Below, piece after piece: positions 8,793 through 18,154 of a stretch of DNA of 64,000 bases. The notes under the pieces are model-generated. The model was not told the origin of the DNA. It saw only the letters and a program-made list of their open reading frames with translations, and searched no databases. The DNA comes from Bryobacteraceae bacterium (GTDB lineage: Bacteria; Acidobacteriota; Terriglobia; Bryobacterales; Bryobacteraceae). How positions within the stretch are numbered: the stretch's first letter is position 1; every line of letters begins with the position of its first letter. Both the position numbers and the translations under genes were made by a program. The stretch is taken from positions 1,434,501 to 1,498,500 of the forward strand of contig JAWKHH010000002.1 of the NCBI GenBank assembly GCA_041394945.1. The letters run 5' to 3'.

Positions 8793-9887
8793 ATGAGTTC
8801 CATCTGGCAGCGCGTGCGCCACCAATTCCCGGTAACGGAAAATCTCATCTACCTCAACCACGCCGCCGTCACCCCCCTTCCCAAGTTCACTGCGGACGCC
8901 ATGGCGGCACTGGCCGCCGATGCGTGCCAGTGGGGCTCGTTCCACTACGACGAATGGCTCCAAGCTTATGAAGATGTGCGGGTTAGCGCCGCCAAGCTGA
9001 TCGGCGCGCACCGCGACGAGATCGCTTTCGTGAAGAACACGTCGGAGGGCATCGCCACCGTCGCGCTGGGCCTTGATTGGCGCCCCGGTGACCGCATCGT
9101 CGCCTTCCGTGAGGAGTTTCCCGCCAACTACTACATATGGGACCGGGTTCCCGGCGCCCAGGTCACGTGGCTGTCCGTCCACGATCCGCTCGACGCCATC
9201 GACGCCGCCTGCGAGGGCGCGCGCCTGCTCGCCATCAGCTACGTCAACTACTTGTCCGGGTTCACGGTCGATCTCAACGCCATCGGTGAAATCTGCCGCC
9301 GCCGCGGCGTATTCTTCCTCGTCGACGCCATTCAGGGGCTCGGCGCGCTTCCCCTCCACGTTGACGCCGCCCATATCGACGCCCTCGCCGCTGACGGCCA
9401 CAAATGGCTCCTCGGTCCCGAGGGCTGCGGCATTCTCTACGTCCGCCGCGACCGGCTCGACTCCATCGCACCGGTCGAGTTCGGCTGGACCAACGTCCGC
9501 CACTACGCCGACTACGCCTCCCGCGACACGACCCTACGTTCCGACGCCGGCCGTTACGAACCCGGCACCCTGAACACCATCGGTCTTTACGGTCTCCGCG
9601 CCTCGCTCGACTTCATCAAGCAAATCGGCCTCGACGAGATTACGCCCGCCGTACGCGCCCTCGCCGCCCGCATCGAAAGCGGCGTCCGCGCGAAAGGCTG
9701 CGAGGTGCTCCCGACCGGTTCGGGAATCGTCACTTTCCGCAAGCCCGGCGCCGATAGCCGCCTCATCGTTTCCGCCCTGCGCAACGAACGGATCCTCACC
9801 GCGCCGCGCCAGGGCTGGATCCGCACATCGCCCCATTTCTACATCGCCCCGGACGAAATCGACCGCATGCTGGACGTGATACCCTGA
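8793..9887 (+). CDS. class V aminotransferase / cysteine-desulfurase-like PLP enzyme
   Basis: 364 aa PLP enzyme. It opens with YLNHAAVTPLP, the usual class V start region, then FVKNTSEGIATVALGL for phosphate binding. It has FLVDAIQGLGALPLHVD with the PLP Asp and Gln, and DGHKWLLGPEGCG with the Schiff-base lysine near residue 205. There is no conserved catalytic Cys loop near the C-terminus, so a selenocysteine-lyase/isopenicillin-epimerase-like aminotransferase is more likely than a true cysteine desulfurase. It starts a forward run: the sugar isomerase gene begins six bases after its stop. Confidence 0.8.
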   Translation: MSSIWQRVRHQFPVTENLIYLNHAAVTPLPKFTADAMAALAADACQWGSFHYDEWLQAYEDVRVSAAKLIGAHRDEIAFVKNTSEGIATVALGLDWRPGDRIVAFREEFPANYYIWDRVPGAQVTWLSVHDPLDAIDAACEGARLLAISYVNYLSGFTVDLNAIGEICRRRGVFFLVDAIQGLGALPLHVDAAHIDALAADGHKWLLGPEGCGILYVRRDRLDSIAPVEFGWTNVRHYADYASRDTTLRSDAGRYEPGTLNTIGLYGLRASLDFIKQIGLDEITPAVRALAARIESGVRAKGCEVLPTGSGIVTFRKPGADSRLIVSALRNERILTAPRQGWIRTSPHFYIAPDEIDRMLDVIP

Positions 9888-9893
9888 GGTTCG

Positions 9894-10655
9894 ATGCTGC
9901 TCGGATCGGTCACCTACAACCTGCTGAAAGATTGGGATCTCGAGACTCTGATCGCCAAACTCGAGGCTGCCGGTTTCGAGGCCGTGGAACTCCGCACCAC
10001 GCACGCACACGGCGTGGAGCCATCGATTTCCTCCGCTGAGCGCACGCGTGTCCGCCAACGTTTTGAGCGCAGCAAAGTGCGTCTTCTCAGCTTCGGTTCC
10101 ACAGCCGAATTCCACTCGCCGGACGCCGCCGTCCGCGCCAAGCACATTGCCGACGCCAAGGCGTTCATTGACCTCGCGCACGACACCGGCGCCTGGGGAG
10201 TGAAGGTCCGCCCGAATGGCCTTCCCGCGGACGTTCCCAAGGAGAAGACCATTGAGACAATCGGTGCGTGCCTTCGCGAGGTCGGCGATTATGGCTCCGG
10301 CCGCGGCGTCGAGATTTGGATGGAAGTCCACGGCCGTCTCACCCAGGTTCCTACCGTATCCCACGCCATCATGAAGGCTGCGAACCACAATAACGTCGGC
10401 GTGTGCTGGAATTCCAACCCCACCGATATCGTCAATGGATCCATCAAGCCGAGCTTCGATCTCCTGAAGCCCTACATCAAGAACGTTCACATCAACGAGT
10501 TGGCGAACCCCGCCTACCCCTGGCGAGAGTTGTTCTCCCTGCTGCGGCAGGCGAAGTACGAGCGCTACACGCTTGCCGAGTGCCAGGAAAGCAAAGAGCC
10601 GGAACGCTTTCTTCGCTGGTATCGCGCCCTCTGGCTGGAACTCCAGCGCGCATGA
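9894..10655 (+). CDS. sugar phosphate isomerase/epimerase (AP endonuclease 2 TIM barrel)
   Basis: 253 aa, single-domain TIM barrel of the xylose-isomerase-like family. Seen: SVTYNLLKDWDLETLIAKLE at the N-terminus, FEAVELRTTHAHG, RLLSFGSTAEFH, GRGVEIWMEVHG with the first metal Glu, VGVCWNSNPTD, and IKNVHINELA with a metal-site His. These enzymes use a divalent metal to isomerise or epimerise sugars or inositols; the substrate is open. There is no export signal. Its TGA overlaps the ATGATG start of the M14 peptidase gene (10652-10657), so the two are coupled. Confidence 0.8.
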   Translation: MLLGSVTYNLLKDWDLETLIAKLEAAGFEAVELRTTHAHGVEPSISSAERTRVRQRFERSKVRLLSFGSTAEFHSPDAAVRAKHIADAKAFIDLAHDTGAWGVKVRPNGLPADVPKEKTIETIGACLREVGDYGSGRGVEIWMEVHGRLTQVPTVSHAIMKAANHNNVGVCWNSNPTDIVNGSIKPSFDLLKPYIKNVHINELANPAYPWRELFSLLRQAKYERYTLAECQESKEPERFLRWYRALWLELQRA

Positions 10656-12988
10656 TGCGCCGGCTGCTCGCGCCGGCGCTGGCAGCCGCGGTTACGCTCA
10701 CCGCCGCCGTCCCCACTCCTGAATCGCACTTCGGCCACCGCATGGGCGAGGATCGCAAGCTCCTCGATTGGTCCAAGGTCGTCACGTACTTCCAGGCGCT
10801 CGGCAAATCGAGCGATCGCATTCGTGTCCGCGAACTCGGCAAGACCACGGAAGGCCGCCCGTTCATCGCGGCCTGGATCGCCAGTCCCGCGACGCTTGCC
10901 CGCCTGGATCACTACCTCGCCGTCCAACAGCGCCTCGCCGACCCCCGGCGGACCACTGAAGAGGAAGCCGTGAAGTACATTGCCGAAGGCAAAGCCGTGG
11001 TGATGATCACCTGCTCCATACACTCCACGGAGGTCGCCTCCACTTCCACGGCCGTCCAGTTCGCCCACGATATCCTCACCGGCGACAGTCCGAAGTTCCG
11101 CGCCATTCTGGACAACGTCATCTTCATCCTCGTGCCGTCGCTCAACCCCGACGGCGTCGATAAGGTCACGGCGTGGTACCGCAAGACTCTCGGCGCCCCG
11201 TATGAAGGCACGTCGCCGCCCGAACTCTACCAGAAATACATCGGCCACGACAACAACCGTGACTGGTATATTTTTTCCCAAGCCGAAACACGCCTGGCCG
11301 TCTCTCAACTCCACAACGTCTGGCATCCGCAGATCGTCTACGATGTCCATCAACAGGGCGCAAACGCCTCCCGCATGTTTGTCCCGCCCTGGCTCGACCC
11401 CATCGAGCCCAACATCGATCCGATCATCGCCCAGCTCTGCAACATGGTCGGCATGGGCATCGCCGCGGACCTGACGGCCGCCGGCAAGAAGGGCGTCGCC
11501 GTCAACGCCATCTACGACTTCTGGACCCCGGCGCGCCACTACCAGGCCTATCACGGAGGCCTTCGCATTCTCACGGAGTCGGCTTCGGCGCGGTTGGCCA
11601 CGCCTATCACCGTGAAGCCGGAGGAGATCAACGAGACGGCGAACGGCTATCTACCGCGCGTTCGTAGCTGGAACTATCTGGAGCCGTGGCTCGGCGGCGC
11701 GTGGCGAGTCTCCGACATCCTCGAATACCAGCGGATCGCCTGGGAGTCCGTGCTTTGGCAGGCGGCCGCCCGTCGCGAGGACTTTCTTCGCGCCTTCTAC
11801 GCTATCGGGCGCAACGCGATCGCCAACCCGCACCCCGGCTTTGCGATTCCGAAACAACAGCGCGATCCGGGCGCTACACGCCTCCTGCTCGACACGCTCC
11901 GCTTCGGCATGGTCGAAGTGGAGGAGACCGGCGACGCATGGCTCATCTCCATGCGCCAGCCCTATAGCGCCTGGGTCAAGACGCTGCTCGAACGGCAGGA
12001 GTATCCGGACCTGCGGCTCTATCCGGGCGGTCCGCCGCGTCGTCCCTACGATGTCACCGCGCACACCTTGCCCCTGCTGATGGGGGTCGATGTTGCGCTG
12101 CGCGATCAGCAGACCAAACCCGCGGCCGCGGCTCAGCCCACCGCCTCCTTCTGGCCGGCGGCCGACACCGATTCCTGGAGAAAAGTGAACGCCGTGTGGA
12201 AGCGCGGCGCGACCGTCTGGCGCGACCTGGCCACTGGCGACTTCTCGCCGAACCGCCGGGCGGGCTGGTCCGAAATCCGCCGACCCCGAATTGGACTCTA
12301 CCGCAGTCAGCAGCCCTCCATGGACGAAGGCTGGACACGCTGGATGCTCGAGCAGTTCGGCTTCGCCTACCGCAGCGTCACCAACGCGATGGTACTCGAA
12401 GGGAAGCTCGGGGCTGAATTCGACGCGATTGTCTTTCCGGATCAAGGCCCGGGCACGATCAACAACGGCTATCGACCCGGCTCGATGCCACCCGAGTACA
12501 CAGGCGGACTCGGCGGCGCCGGCGCCAAGGCGCTGATCGATTTCGCCGAAGCCGGCGGCGCCCTCATCTTCCTCAACGATTCCGCGCTCTACGCCGCCGG
12601 CCACCTTGGCGTCCCCGTCCGCAACGTCCTGCGCGGTATCCCGTCGCGCGACTTCTACTGTCCCGGCTCGCTGCTCAACGTGAAGCTCGACACCTCGCAC
12701 CGCCTCACCCGCGGCCTGCCCGCTGAACTCCCCATCTGGTTCGAAGGGAGTCCGGCCTGGGAGATCCCGTCGGGCGGCGCGAAGACCGTGGCCCGCTACG
12801 GCGATTCCGGCCTTCTTGCCTCCGGCTGGCTGCTCGGCGAAAAGCATCTCGCCGGCCGCGCCGCGCTCCTCGAAGCGCCGATGGGGAAGGGAAGCGCCAT
12901 CCTTTTCGGGATGCGCCCTCAATACCGTGCGCAAAGCTACCTGACTCTCAAGCTGCTCTTCAACGCCCTTCTGCCGGAGCGGCCTTGA
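10652..12988 (+). CDS. secreted M14-family zinc carboxypeptidase-like protein
   Basis: 778 aa from the ATG at 10652, which overlaps the upstream stop and begins a signal peptide (MMRRLLAPALAAAVTLTAAV). The catalytic domain has the M14 ligands: HSTE (HxxE) near residue 124, YDVHQQG near 231 and a candidate catalytic Glu in ILTESAS near 305. It follows the typical opening FGHRMGEDRKLLDW. The C-terminal 250 residues (IGLYRSQQPSMDEGWTRWML through GKGSAILFGMRPQYRAQ) look like a class I glutamine-amidotransferase-type domain, common in this large secreted subgroup. It likely trims peptides outside the cell; specificity is unknown. The stop overlaps the next start. Confidence 0.85.
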   Translation: MMRRLLAPALAAAVTLTAAVPTPESHFGHRMGEDRKLLDWSKVVTYFQALGKSSDRIRVRELGKTTEGRPFIAAWIASPATLARLDHYLAVQQRLADPRRTTEEEAVKYIAEGKAVVMITCSIHSTEVASTSTAVQFAHDILTGDSPKFRAILDNVIFILVPSLNPDGVDKVTAWYRKTLGAPYEGTSPPELYQKYIGHDNNRDWYIFSQAETRLAVSQLHNVWHPQIVYDVHQQGANASRMFVPPWLDPIEPNIDPIIAQLCNMVGMGIAADLTAAGKKGVAVNAIYDFWTPARHYQAYHGGLRILTESASARLATPITVKPEEINETANGYLPRVRSWNYLEPWLGGAWRVSDILEYQRIAWESVLWQAAARREDFLRAFYAIGRNAIANPHPGFAIPKQQRDPGATRLLLDTLRFGMVEVEETGDAWLISMRQPYSAWVKTLLERQEYPDLRLYPGGPPRRPYDVTAHTLPLLMGVDVALRDQQTKPAAAAQPTASFWPAADTDSWRKVNAVWKRGATVWRDLATGDFSPNRRAGWSEIRRPRIGLYRSQQPSMDEGWTRWMLEQFGFAYRSVTNAMVLEGKLGAEFDAIVFPDQGPGTINNGYRPGSMPPEYTGGLGGAGAKALIDFAEAGGALIFLNDSALYAAGHLGVPVRNVLRGIPSRDFYCPGSLLNVKLDTSHRLTRGLPAELPIWFEGSPAWEIPSGGAKTVARYGDSGLLASGWLLGEKHLAGRAALLEAPMGKGSAILFGMRPQYRAQSYLTLKLLFNALLPERP

Positions 12989-14664
12989 TGCAGATCCAGC
13001 ATCTGCACACCTACTTCCTGCTGCCGTTCTCAATTGACAAGGAAGCAGTCGCCGAAGACCATGCCGGCATCTGGGCGCGCCATCCGCAATGGATCAACGG
13101 TGTAACCGAGTGGCTGAACCTCGCGGCCGAAGGGCACGGCGCGCGGCTGGTGCAAAAACTCGGCAAGTGGAAGAGATCGCCGTACACGCGCTACGACATC
13201 GACGGCGCCGCCTACCAGGACATGGTGTTCTTTCACTCCTATGTCCGCCGTGTGTTTTTCGATACGACTGAGCCGCCCGAGGACGGCCAAGGTCCGGAGT
13301 CCCTGGTGCAGTTCTACCGGATCCCGGTAGACGACAAAAAGGCGTGGTTCGTGGCGGAGGACGCCAAGGGCCGTTCCGCCCGCGTTCGAATCACGGACCT
13401 ACGTCTGCACCTCTACGCGAATACTATCGGGGTTCTCTCGATCGGCGTTGAGGCGTTCAACCTCGCGGCCACTGAAGCGCTCTGGATCAACGAGATGCTG
13501 CGCAAGATCTACCCATCGAGCCGGCGCCAGCTGCGCGAGGGCCGCATGCCGGCGCGACTTGCCTTCGTGCTCGAGGACGACGAAGGCAATGACGATGTGC
13601 TGGTGGAGGAGCGCTTCGAGCAGCCCGCGATGATCGGCTTCCACCCGCCGCTCGCCAAGACTATCCGCGCGCTGCTCTACTTCGCTGATTACGATCAGCA
13701 AGAGTACGAACCGGTTCTCGACGAACGGATGGTGGTCTACACCTACACTGCTGTCGATCCGGCTTCTGTCCCCCGGGGATTCAAGGAATCACCCGAGTAT
13801 CAGGTGCTGCTCTCCCGCATACTTTACGTCGACCGGTGGGGAGAAGAATTCCGCTACGACCCCGCGTTCCTTAATGAGGCCATGCCCCGCCAACTCTACC
13901 GTCGCTGGGCGCACCAGGGCACCTGGTACGGCTTCACCACCTACTCGAATATCACGTGCTGCCTCGGACAATTCGATTGCGATGAACATCAGTTGGCCGA
14001 GGGTTTTCTCATCCACCGCATGTACCGTTCGCGGTACCTTGCCATCGCGATCATCACGCTCTTCTATCGCGTCACGCTGCTCGACTTCGCCGAGCGCACC
14101 GCGCTCGTCTCGCGCCAACTCTACCGGGACTCCGTGGGCGCCCGCATTTCGAGCGAGAACATCCGGCTCGCCAGCGAACTGCGGTCGGACTTCCTGCATT
14201 TCTCGAACTACTGGTACTTCGATGAACTCGCGAACAAGGACGAAGAGAGCGAGCACTTTCGCCGCCAGGTGCAGGAATACCGGATCGACACGATGAAAGA
14301 CGAGATCGAAGTCGAGATCGACAAACTCAACGAATCCCTGCACAACTACTACCAGTTCCGGAACACGGAAGCCGTCAACAGGCTCGCCATGTTGAGCTTG
14401 ATCCTCGGCGCGGGCGCCGTCGTCACCGGCTTCTTCGGCATGAACTTCGGCGGCCGTTTCGGCCGCTGGGTGTTCCAGCCGGGCCCGAACCCGATCACCA
14501 TCCACGCCCTCTCACTGGCCTTCGTCGTACTGTTCGCCTCCGCGACTCTCGCGTTCGGCGCATACGTCGTCCTCTCCAACTGGCGCGACTATCGCGAGAG
14601 CCTTCTCCCTCGCTGGTGGCTGGCGCGCACCGAACGCGGGACCCGCTCACTTAAACGGATTTGA
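12988..14664 (+). CDS. CorA-like two-helix membrane protein with a long cytoplasmic domain
   Basis: 558 aa from ATG at 12988 (TGATG junction; a TTG one codon earlier is possible). About 460 residues are soluble, ending in a charged helix (MKDEIEVEIDKLNESLHNYY). Then RLAMLSLILGAGAVVTGFFGMNFGG is a first membrane helix ending in GMN, the selectivity signature of CorA magnesium channels, followed by a second helix (LAFVVLFASATLAFGAYVVL) and a basic tail. The helix pair and GMN are seen; that it carries Mg2+ is inferred from the family. The N-terminal part does not look like classic CorA, so this is a divergent member. Confidence 0.65.
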   Translation: MQIQHLHTYFLLPFSIDKEAVAEDHAGIWARHPQWINGVTEWLNLAAEGHGARLVQKLGKWKRSPYTRYDIDGAAYQDMVFFHSYVRRVFFDTTEPPEDGQGPESLVQFYRIPVDDKKAWFVAEDAKGRSARVRITDLRLHLYANTIGVLSIGVEAFNLAATEALWINEMLRKIYPSSRRQLREGRMPARLAFVLEDDEGNDDVLVEERFEQPAMIGFHPPLAKTIRALLYFADYDQQEYEPVLDERMVVYTYTAVDPASVPRGFKESPEYQVLLSRILYVDRWGEEFRYDPAFLNEAMPRQLYRRWAHQGTWYGFTTYSNITCCLGQFDCDEHQLAEGFLIHRMYRSRYLAIAIITLFYRVTLLDFAERTALVSRQLYRDSVGARISSENIRLASELRSDFLHFSNYWYFDELANKDEESEHFRRQVQEYRIDTMKDEIEVEIDKLNESLHNYYQFRNTEAVNRLAMLSLILGAGAVVTGFFGMNFGGRFGRWVFQPGPNPITIHALSLAFVVLFASATLAFGAYVVLSNWRDYRESLLPRWWLARTERGTRSLKRI

Positions 14665-14728
14665 CGCGGGTCCGCTACTTACCTTCCTTACCCCTTGTGC
14701 TACACTGGCCCATCGCGGAGGTTTCTCC

Positions 14729-15271
14729 ATGCCGGGCGTGCTCGGCCAGACTTCAGCCCTTACCGTTTTCCTCGGGATCGCCGGGTTCGGGTTCCTCTTT
14801 CTCGTCGTCACGCTCGTGTTCGGCGAAATTTTCGAACACTTCGACGGCCATGACGCCGACGGTGATGGCGATTCCGGTCCGTCCTTCTTCAGTCCCCGCG
14901 TCATCGCCGTATTTACGACGGCGTTCGGAGCCACCGGCGCCATCGGCACGCATTACGGCATGGGCATCGCCGCGGCCAGCGCATCGGGATTCCTGAATGG
15001 CGCCTTTTTCGGGACGCTCATTTACTACTTCGCGAAGTTTCTGTACGGCCAGCAGGCCACCACATCCGTGGCCAATACGGATATGGTCGGCCGCACCGGC
15101 CGCGTTGTCGTTGCGATTCCCTCGGGCGGTGTCGGACAGGTCCGCCTCCAACTCGGCGAGGAGATCGTAGACAAGATTGCCCGGTCCCAGTCCGGAGAGG
15201 CGATCGCCTCGAACCTCCCTGTCGTCGTGGAGTCCGTACTCGGGGAGGTCGTCGTCGTGCGGCTCGCCTGA
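14729..15271 (+). CDS. NfeD-like membrane protein
   Basis: 180 aa. GGAGG lies about seven bases before the ATG. It has a helix at residues 9-33, an acidic loop (HFDGHDADGDGDSG), one or two more helices around 55-105 and a C-terminal small beta domain (MVGRTGRVVVAIPSGGVGQV ... VVESVLGEVVVVRLA). That is the short NfeD/YqiJ layout with an OB-fold end. NfeD proteins are nearly always found beside flotillins and work in membrane microdomain assembly; the flotillin gene starts 15 bases downstream with its own GAGGAG. Confidence 0.8.
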   Translation: MPGVLGQTSALTVFLGIAGFGFLFLVVTLVFGEIFEHFDGHDADGDGDSGPSFFSPRVIAVFTTAFGATGAIGTHYGMGIAAASASGFLNGAFFGTLIYYFAKFLYGQQATTSVANTDMVGRTGRVVVAIPSGGVGQVRLQLGEEIVDKIARSQSGEAIASNLPVVVESVLGEVVVVRLA

Positions 15272-15286
15272 TTTCGAGGAGACTCC

Positions 15287-16819
15287 ATGGATAACGCTTC
15301 TTCCTTGTTCGTTCCGGTCCTCGCGCTCGCGATCGTTGTGGCGCTGTTGATCGCGATGGCGCTGTTCGGCCGTAACTATCTCAAGGTCTCGCCGAACATG
15401 GTCGCCGTATTGAGCGGCCGCAAGCGCAAGCTGGCCGACGGCCGCGTAGTGGGCTATCGAATGGTCCGCGGCGGCGCGGCGCTTCGCATCCCGCTTCTCG
15501 AGAAAGTCGACTATCTCTCGCTCAACGTTTTTACGATCCCGCTCGAAATCAAGCGCGCCTACACCGTCCAGGGCGTTCCTGTTTCGGTGAAGGCCGTGGC
15601 CAACGTGAAGATCCGCGGCGATGAGGCTTCTCTTCACGCCGCCGCCGAACGGTTCCTCGGTATGCGCGCCGAGGAGATCCAGCGCGTGATTTTCCAAACG
15701 CTCGAAGGCCACCTACGTTCGATTCTCGGCACGCTCACTGTGGAGGAAGTGAACTCTGACCGCCAGAGCTTTGCCCAGAAGCTCACCTCCGAAGCCGCCG
15801 TTGACCTCGAAAAAATGGGCATCGGCGTCGATGTGCTTACCATCCAGGAGATCTCCGACGACGAGGACTACCTGAATGCGCTTGGCCGCCGCCGCACTGC
15901 CGAGGTCAAGCGCGACGCCATCGTCGGCGAGGCCGAAGCGCAGCGCGATTCGAAGATGAAATCGTCCGACGCGCTGCAGGCCGGCGAGCGCGCCAAATAC
16001 ACCGCGGACGCCTCCATCGCCGAATCGCAGCGCGACTACAGCATCAAGCAGGCCCAGTACCAGGCGGAGGTCGAGATCCAAAAAGCCAAAGCTGCGCAAG
16101 CCGGTCCACTCGCCAGCGCGCAGGCCCGCCAGGCGGTGATTGTCGAAGAGGTGAAGGTCGAGCGGGTAAAGACCGCCGAGATGATCACCGTGCAGGAACA
16201 GGAAGTCCTGCGCCGGCAGAAGGAACTCGAAGCGACGGTGATCAAGCCCGCCGACGCCGAACGGCAGGCCGTTGTCGTTAGGGCCGAAGCGGCAAAGTCC
16301 GCCGCCATACTCGAAGCGGAAGGGCGCCGCTCGGCGCTGATCGCGATGGCTGAGGCGGAGCAGGAAAAGCTACGGAAAGAAGGCGCCGGGCGCGCTGCCG
16401 CGATCGAGGCGGAAGGCAAGGCCGAAGCCGCCAAAATTGAAGCGATCGGTCTCGCTCAGGCCAAGGCCATCGAAGCCCAGGGCGTCGCCGAAGCCACTGC
16501 GATTCTCAAGAAGGCGGAGGCCTGGAAAGAATTCAACGAAGCCGCCCGGCTTCAGACCATTCTCGAAAAGCTCCCTGCCATCATCGAGTCGTCAACCGGC
16601 GTGTTCAGCGCGGTCGCTTCGCCACTCGGGAATATTGACAAAGTCGTGGTGATTGATCAGAACGGCGGCGGCGCGAACGGGTCCAGCGGTATCTCCCGTC
16701 TCGCGAATGTCGGCCCGACGGTGGCCTTCAACCTACTCCAGCAACTCGAGGCCCTTGGTATCAATTTGCCGGCATTGATGGAGCAATTGGGCGCAGCGAA
16801 GAAAGGCGAGCCGAAGTAG
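15287..16819 (+). CDS. flotillin-family membrane scaffold protein
   Basis: 510 aa. An N-terminal membrane helix (VPVLALAIVVALLIAMALF) is followed by an SPFH domain (LSLNVFTIPLEIKRAYTVQG, AEEIQRVIFQTLEGHLRSIL, VDLEKMGIGVDVLTIQEISD). A long Ala/Glu/Lys coiled coil with many EAE-type repeats covers roughly residues 200-420, and a hydrophobic tail ends NLLQQLEALGINLPALMEQLG. Flotillins oligomerise at the inner membrane and organise lipid microdomains. GAGGAG precedes the ATG. Coupling to the NfeD-like gene is the classic pairing. Confidence 0.93.
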   Translation: MDNASSLFVPVLALAIVVALLIAMALFGRNYLKVSPNMVAVLSGRKRKLADGRVVGYRMVRGGAALRIPLLEKVDYLSLNVFTIPLEIKRAYTVQGVPVSVKAVANVKIRGDEASLHAAAERFLGMRAEEIQRVIFQTLEGHLRSILGTLTVEEVNSDRQSFAQKLTSEAAVDLEKMGIGVDVLTIQEISDDEDYLNALGRRRTAEVKRDAIVGEAEAQRDSKMKSSDALQAGERAKYTADASIAESQRDYSIKQAQYQAEVEIQKAKAAQAGPLASAQARQAVIVEEVKVERVKTAEMITVQEQEVLRRQKELEATVIKPADAERQAVVVRAEAAKSAAILEAEGRRSALIAMAEAEQEKLRKEGAGRAAAIEAEGKAEAAKIEAIGLAQAKAIEAQGVAEATAILKKAEAWKEFNEAARLQTILEKLPAIIESSTGVFSAVASPLGNIDKVVVIDQNGGGANGSSGISRLANVGPTVAFNLLQQLEALGINLPALMEQLGAAKKGEPK

Positions 16820-16842
16820 GCGATGATTGACTGGTCCGGCGC

Positions 16843-17184
16843 CTAGGTTTCCGATCCCTCGATCTTGCCCGCCGCCCGCCGCATCTGTAGCCCGTGCATG
16901 AGCGTTGTCCCACTTCGCAGCGCCGCCGCCACGTGGACCGCCTCGGTCATCTGGGTCATCGACACACCGTGCTCCACGCACTCTTCCGTGTAGGCGTCGA
17001 TCAGATACGGACTCTCGAGGGCATGCGCCACCGCCAGCGCCACCACGCTTTTCTCCCGGGCCGTCAGCGCCCCCTCAGCGAAAACGGACGAATACCAAGT
17101 CTGAAACTGCTGCCATAGTTCTGGCGCGTTGCGCCCGAGTTCGTGCAACCGCCCTAGGTCGTCCTCATGATAGTAGTCCGCCAT
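16843..17184 (-). CDS. AhpD-like carboxymuconolactone decarboxylase protein lacking the CxxC
   Basis: 113 aa, one CMD domain, closest by pattern to the arsenosugar-biosynthesis-associated peroxidase-like subgroup (opening MADYYHEDDLGRL, FAEGALTAREKSVVALAVAHA, EAVHVAAALRSGTTLMHG). The redox pair expected as CPYC reads SPYL at residues 58-61, so both active cysteines are absent; only Cys69 remains, in TEEC. Peroxidase action by the AhpD mechanism is therefore unlikely, and a structural or binding role is possible. GGGAGG lies just upstream of the ATG, and the aldolase gene ends eight bases before, so they share a transcript. Confidence 0.8.
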   Translation of the reverse strand: MADYYHEDDLGRLHELGRNAPELWQQFQTWYSSVFAEGALTAREKSVVALAVAHALESPYLIDAYTEECVEHGVSMTQMTEAVHVAAALRSGTTLMHGLQMRRAAGKIEGSET

Positions 17185-17192
17185 ACGCCTCC

Positions 17193-18080
17193 CTAGCCTC
17201 GCAGATCCGCGAAGGCCTGTTCAATTTCGTATTTTGCTTCCGGCGCCAGCGGACGCAGCGGCAGCCGGCACGGACCTCCGTAGAATCCGTTCAGGTCCAT
17301 GGCGTACTTCAATCCCGGAATTCCGTATTTCACGGTGACCAAGTTTGCCGGATTTGCGATCTTATTCTGCCAGAATTCGCCCGCTTCCTGCTCACGAGTC
17401 CGGTGAGCTTCCCAGATGGTCACGCAGGCGTAGGGCGCTGCGTTCGCGAACGCGAGCACGGCGCCCGGCGACCCCGCCTGCAGCGCTTCCCACAGTTTCG
17501 GCGCCGACCCATCGAGCACTTGAAACCCCGCGCTGGCTTCGCTCATCATCCGCTTCATTCTGTCCACGTTCCCGGAACTTTCCTTGATTGCAATCACGTT
17601 CGGATGCGCCGAAAGCCGCGCCACCGCTTCCGGTGCGATATCGATTCCCGTGGTCTGCGGCCAGTTGTAGACCATCACCGGGATCTTCACTTGGTCCGCC
17701 ACGGCGGAGAAGAACAGTACCTGCGCCTCGACGCTGTCGAGGAGATTCTTGTAGTAGTGCGGGGTCCGCACCATCGCCGCCGTGTATCCGAGCCCGGCCG
17801 CGATGTTCGTGAGCGCCACGGTCTCTCGAACGCTTTCCATACCCGTGCCCGCCACCAGAAGCCGGTCCGCCGCCGCGTAGTCGGCCACCATTCCCCACAG
17901 CGCCGTCTTCTCGTCCGTTGTGAGCAACACGCTCTCGCCCGTGGATCCGCACACGACGTAGCCGCCCAGTTTTACCTGATTCCACTTCTCCACGTTGTGA
18001 CGGACCTTGGCCTTGTATATCTCGCCGGAGTAATCGAACGGCGTCGCGATGGGTGGAAGGATACCTTGGAATTTCACCAT
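17193..18080 (-). CDS. DapA-family class I aldolase/lyase
   Basis: 295 aa from ATG at 18080; a TTG 24 bases upstream would place the start inside the terminator hairpin and is rejected. It has the DHDPS/NAL fold marks GSTGES (residues 45-50), VYNWP with the catalytic Tyr138 and AIKESSG with the Schiff-base Lys166. It could be dihydrodipicolinate synthase, 4-hydroxy-2-oxoglutarate aldolase or a sugar-acid aldolase. The tail GPCRLPLRPLAPEAKYEIEQ favours the non-DapA sugar-acid or hydroxyoxoglutarate branches, but this is not decisive. Next downstream is the CMD-type protein. Confidence 0.82.
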   Translation of the reverse strand: MVKFQGILPPIATPFDYSGEIYKAKVRHNVEKWNQVKLGGYVVCGSTGESVLLTTDEKTALWGMVADYAAADRLLVAGTGMESVRETVALTNIAAGLGYTAAMVRTPHYYKNLLDSVEAQVLFFSAVADQVKIPVMVYNWPQTTGIDIAPEAVARLSAHPNVIAIKESSGNVDRMKRMMSEASAGFQVLDGSAPKLWEALQAGSPGAVLAFANAAPYACVTIWEAHRTREQEAGEFWQNKIANPANLVTVKYGIPGLKYAMDLNGFYGGPCRLPLRPLAPEAKYEIEQAFADLRG

Positions 18081-18100
18081 GAGAAAACCCGCCGGGGAAA

Positions 18101-18127
18101 GCAAAGGGGCAGGCCGCAGCCTGCCCC
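18101..18127 (-). terminator. hairpin terminator after atpE
   Basis: Eight-base perfect arms (GGGGCAGG at 18106-18113 and CCTGCCCC at 18120-18127) enclose a six-base loop. Read on the reverse strand the stem is followed by TTTGCTTT. It lies 28 bases past the atpE stop and separates the ATP synthase genes from the aldolase gene. Confidence 0.75.
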
Positions 18128-18154
18128 GCGCCGGTAACCTTTGTGCGGCTCCGC

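Noticed and set aside
18082..18104. TTG start at 18104 for the aldolase
   Set aside because: It lies in the terminator stem; ATG at 18080 gives the normal family N-terminus.
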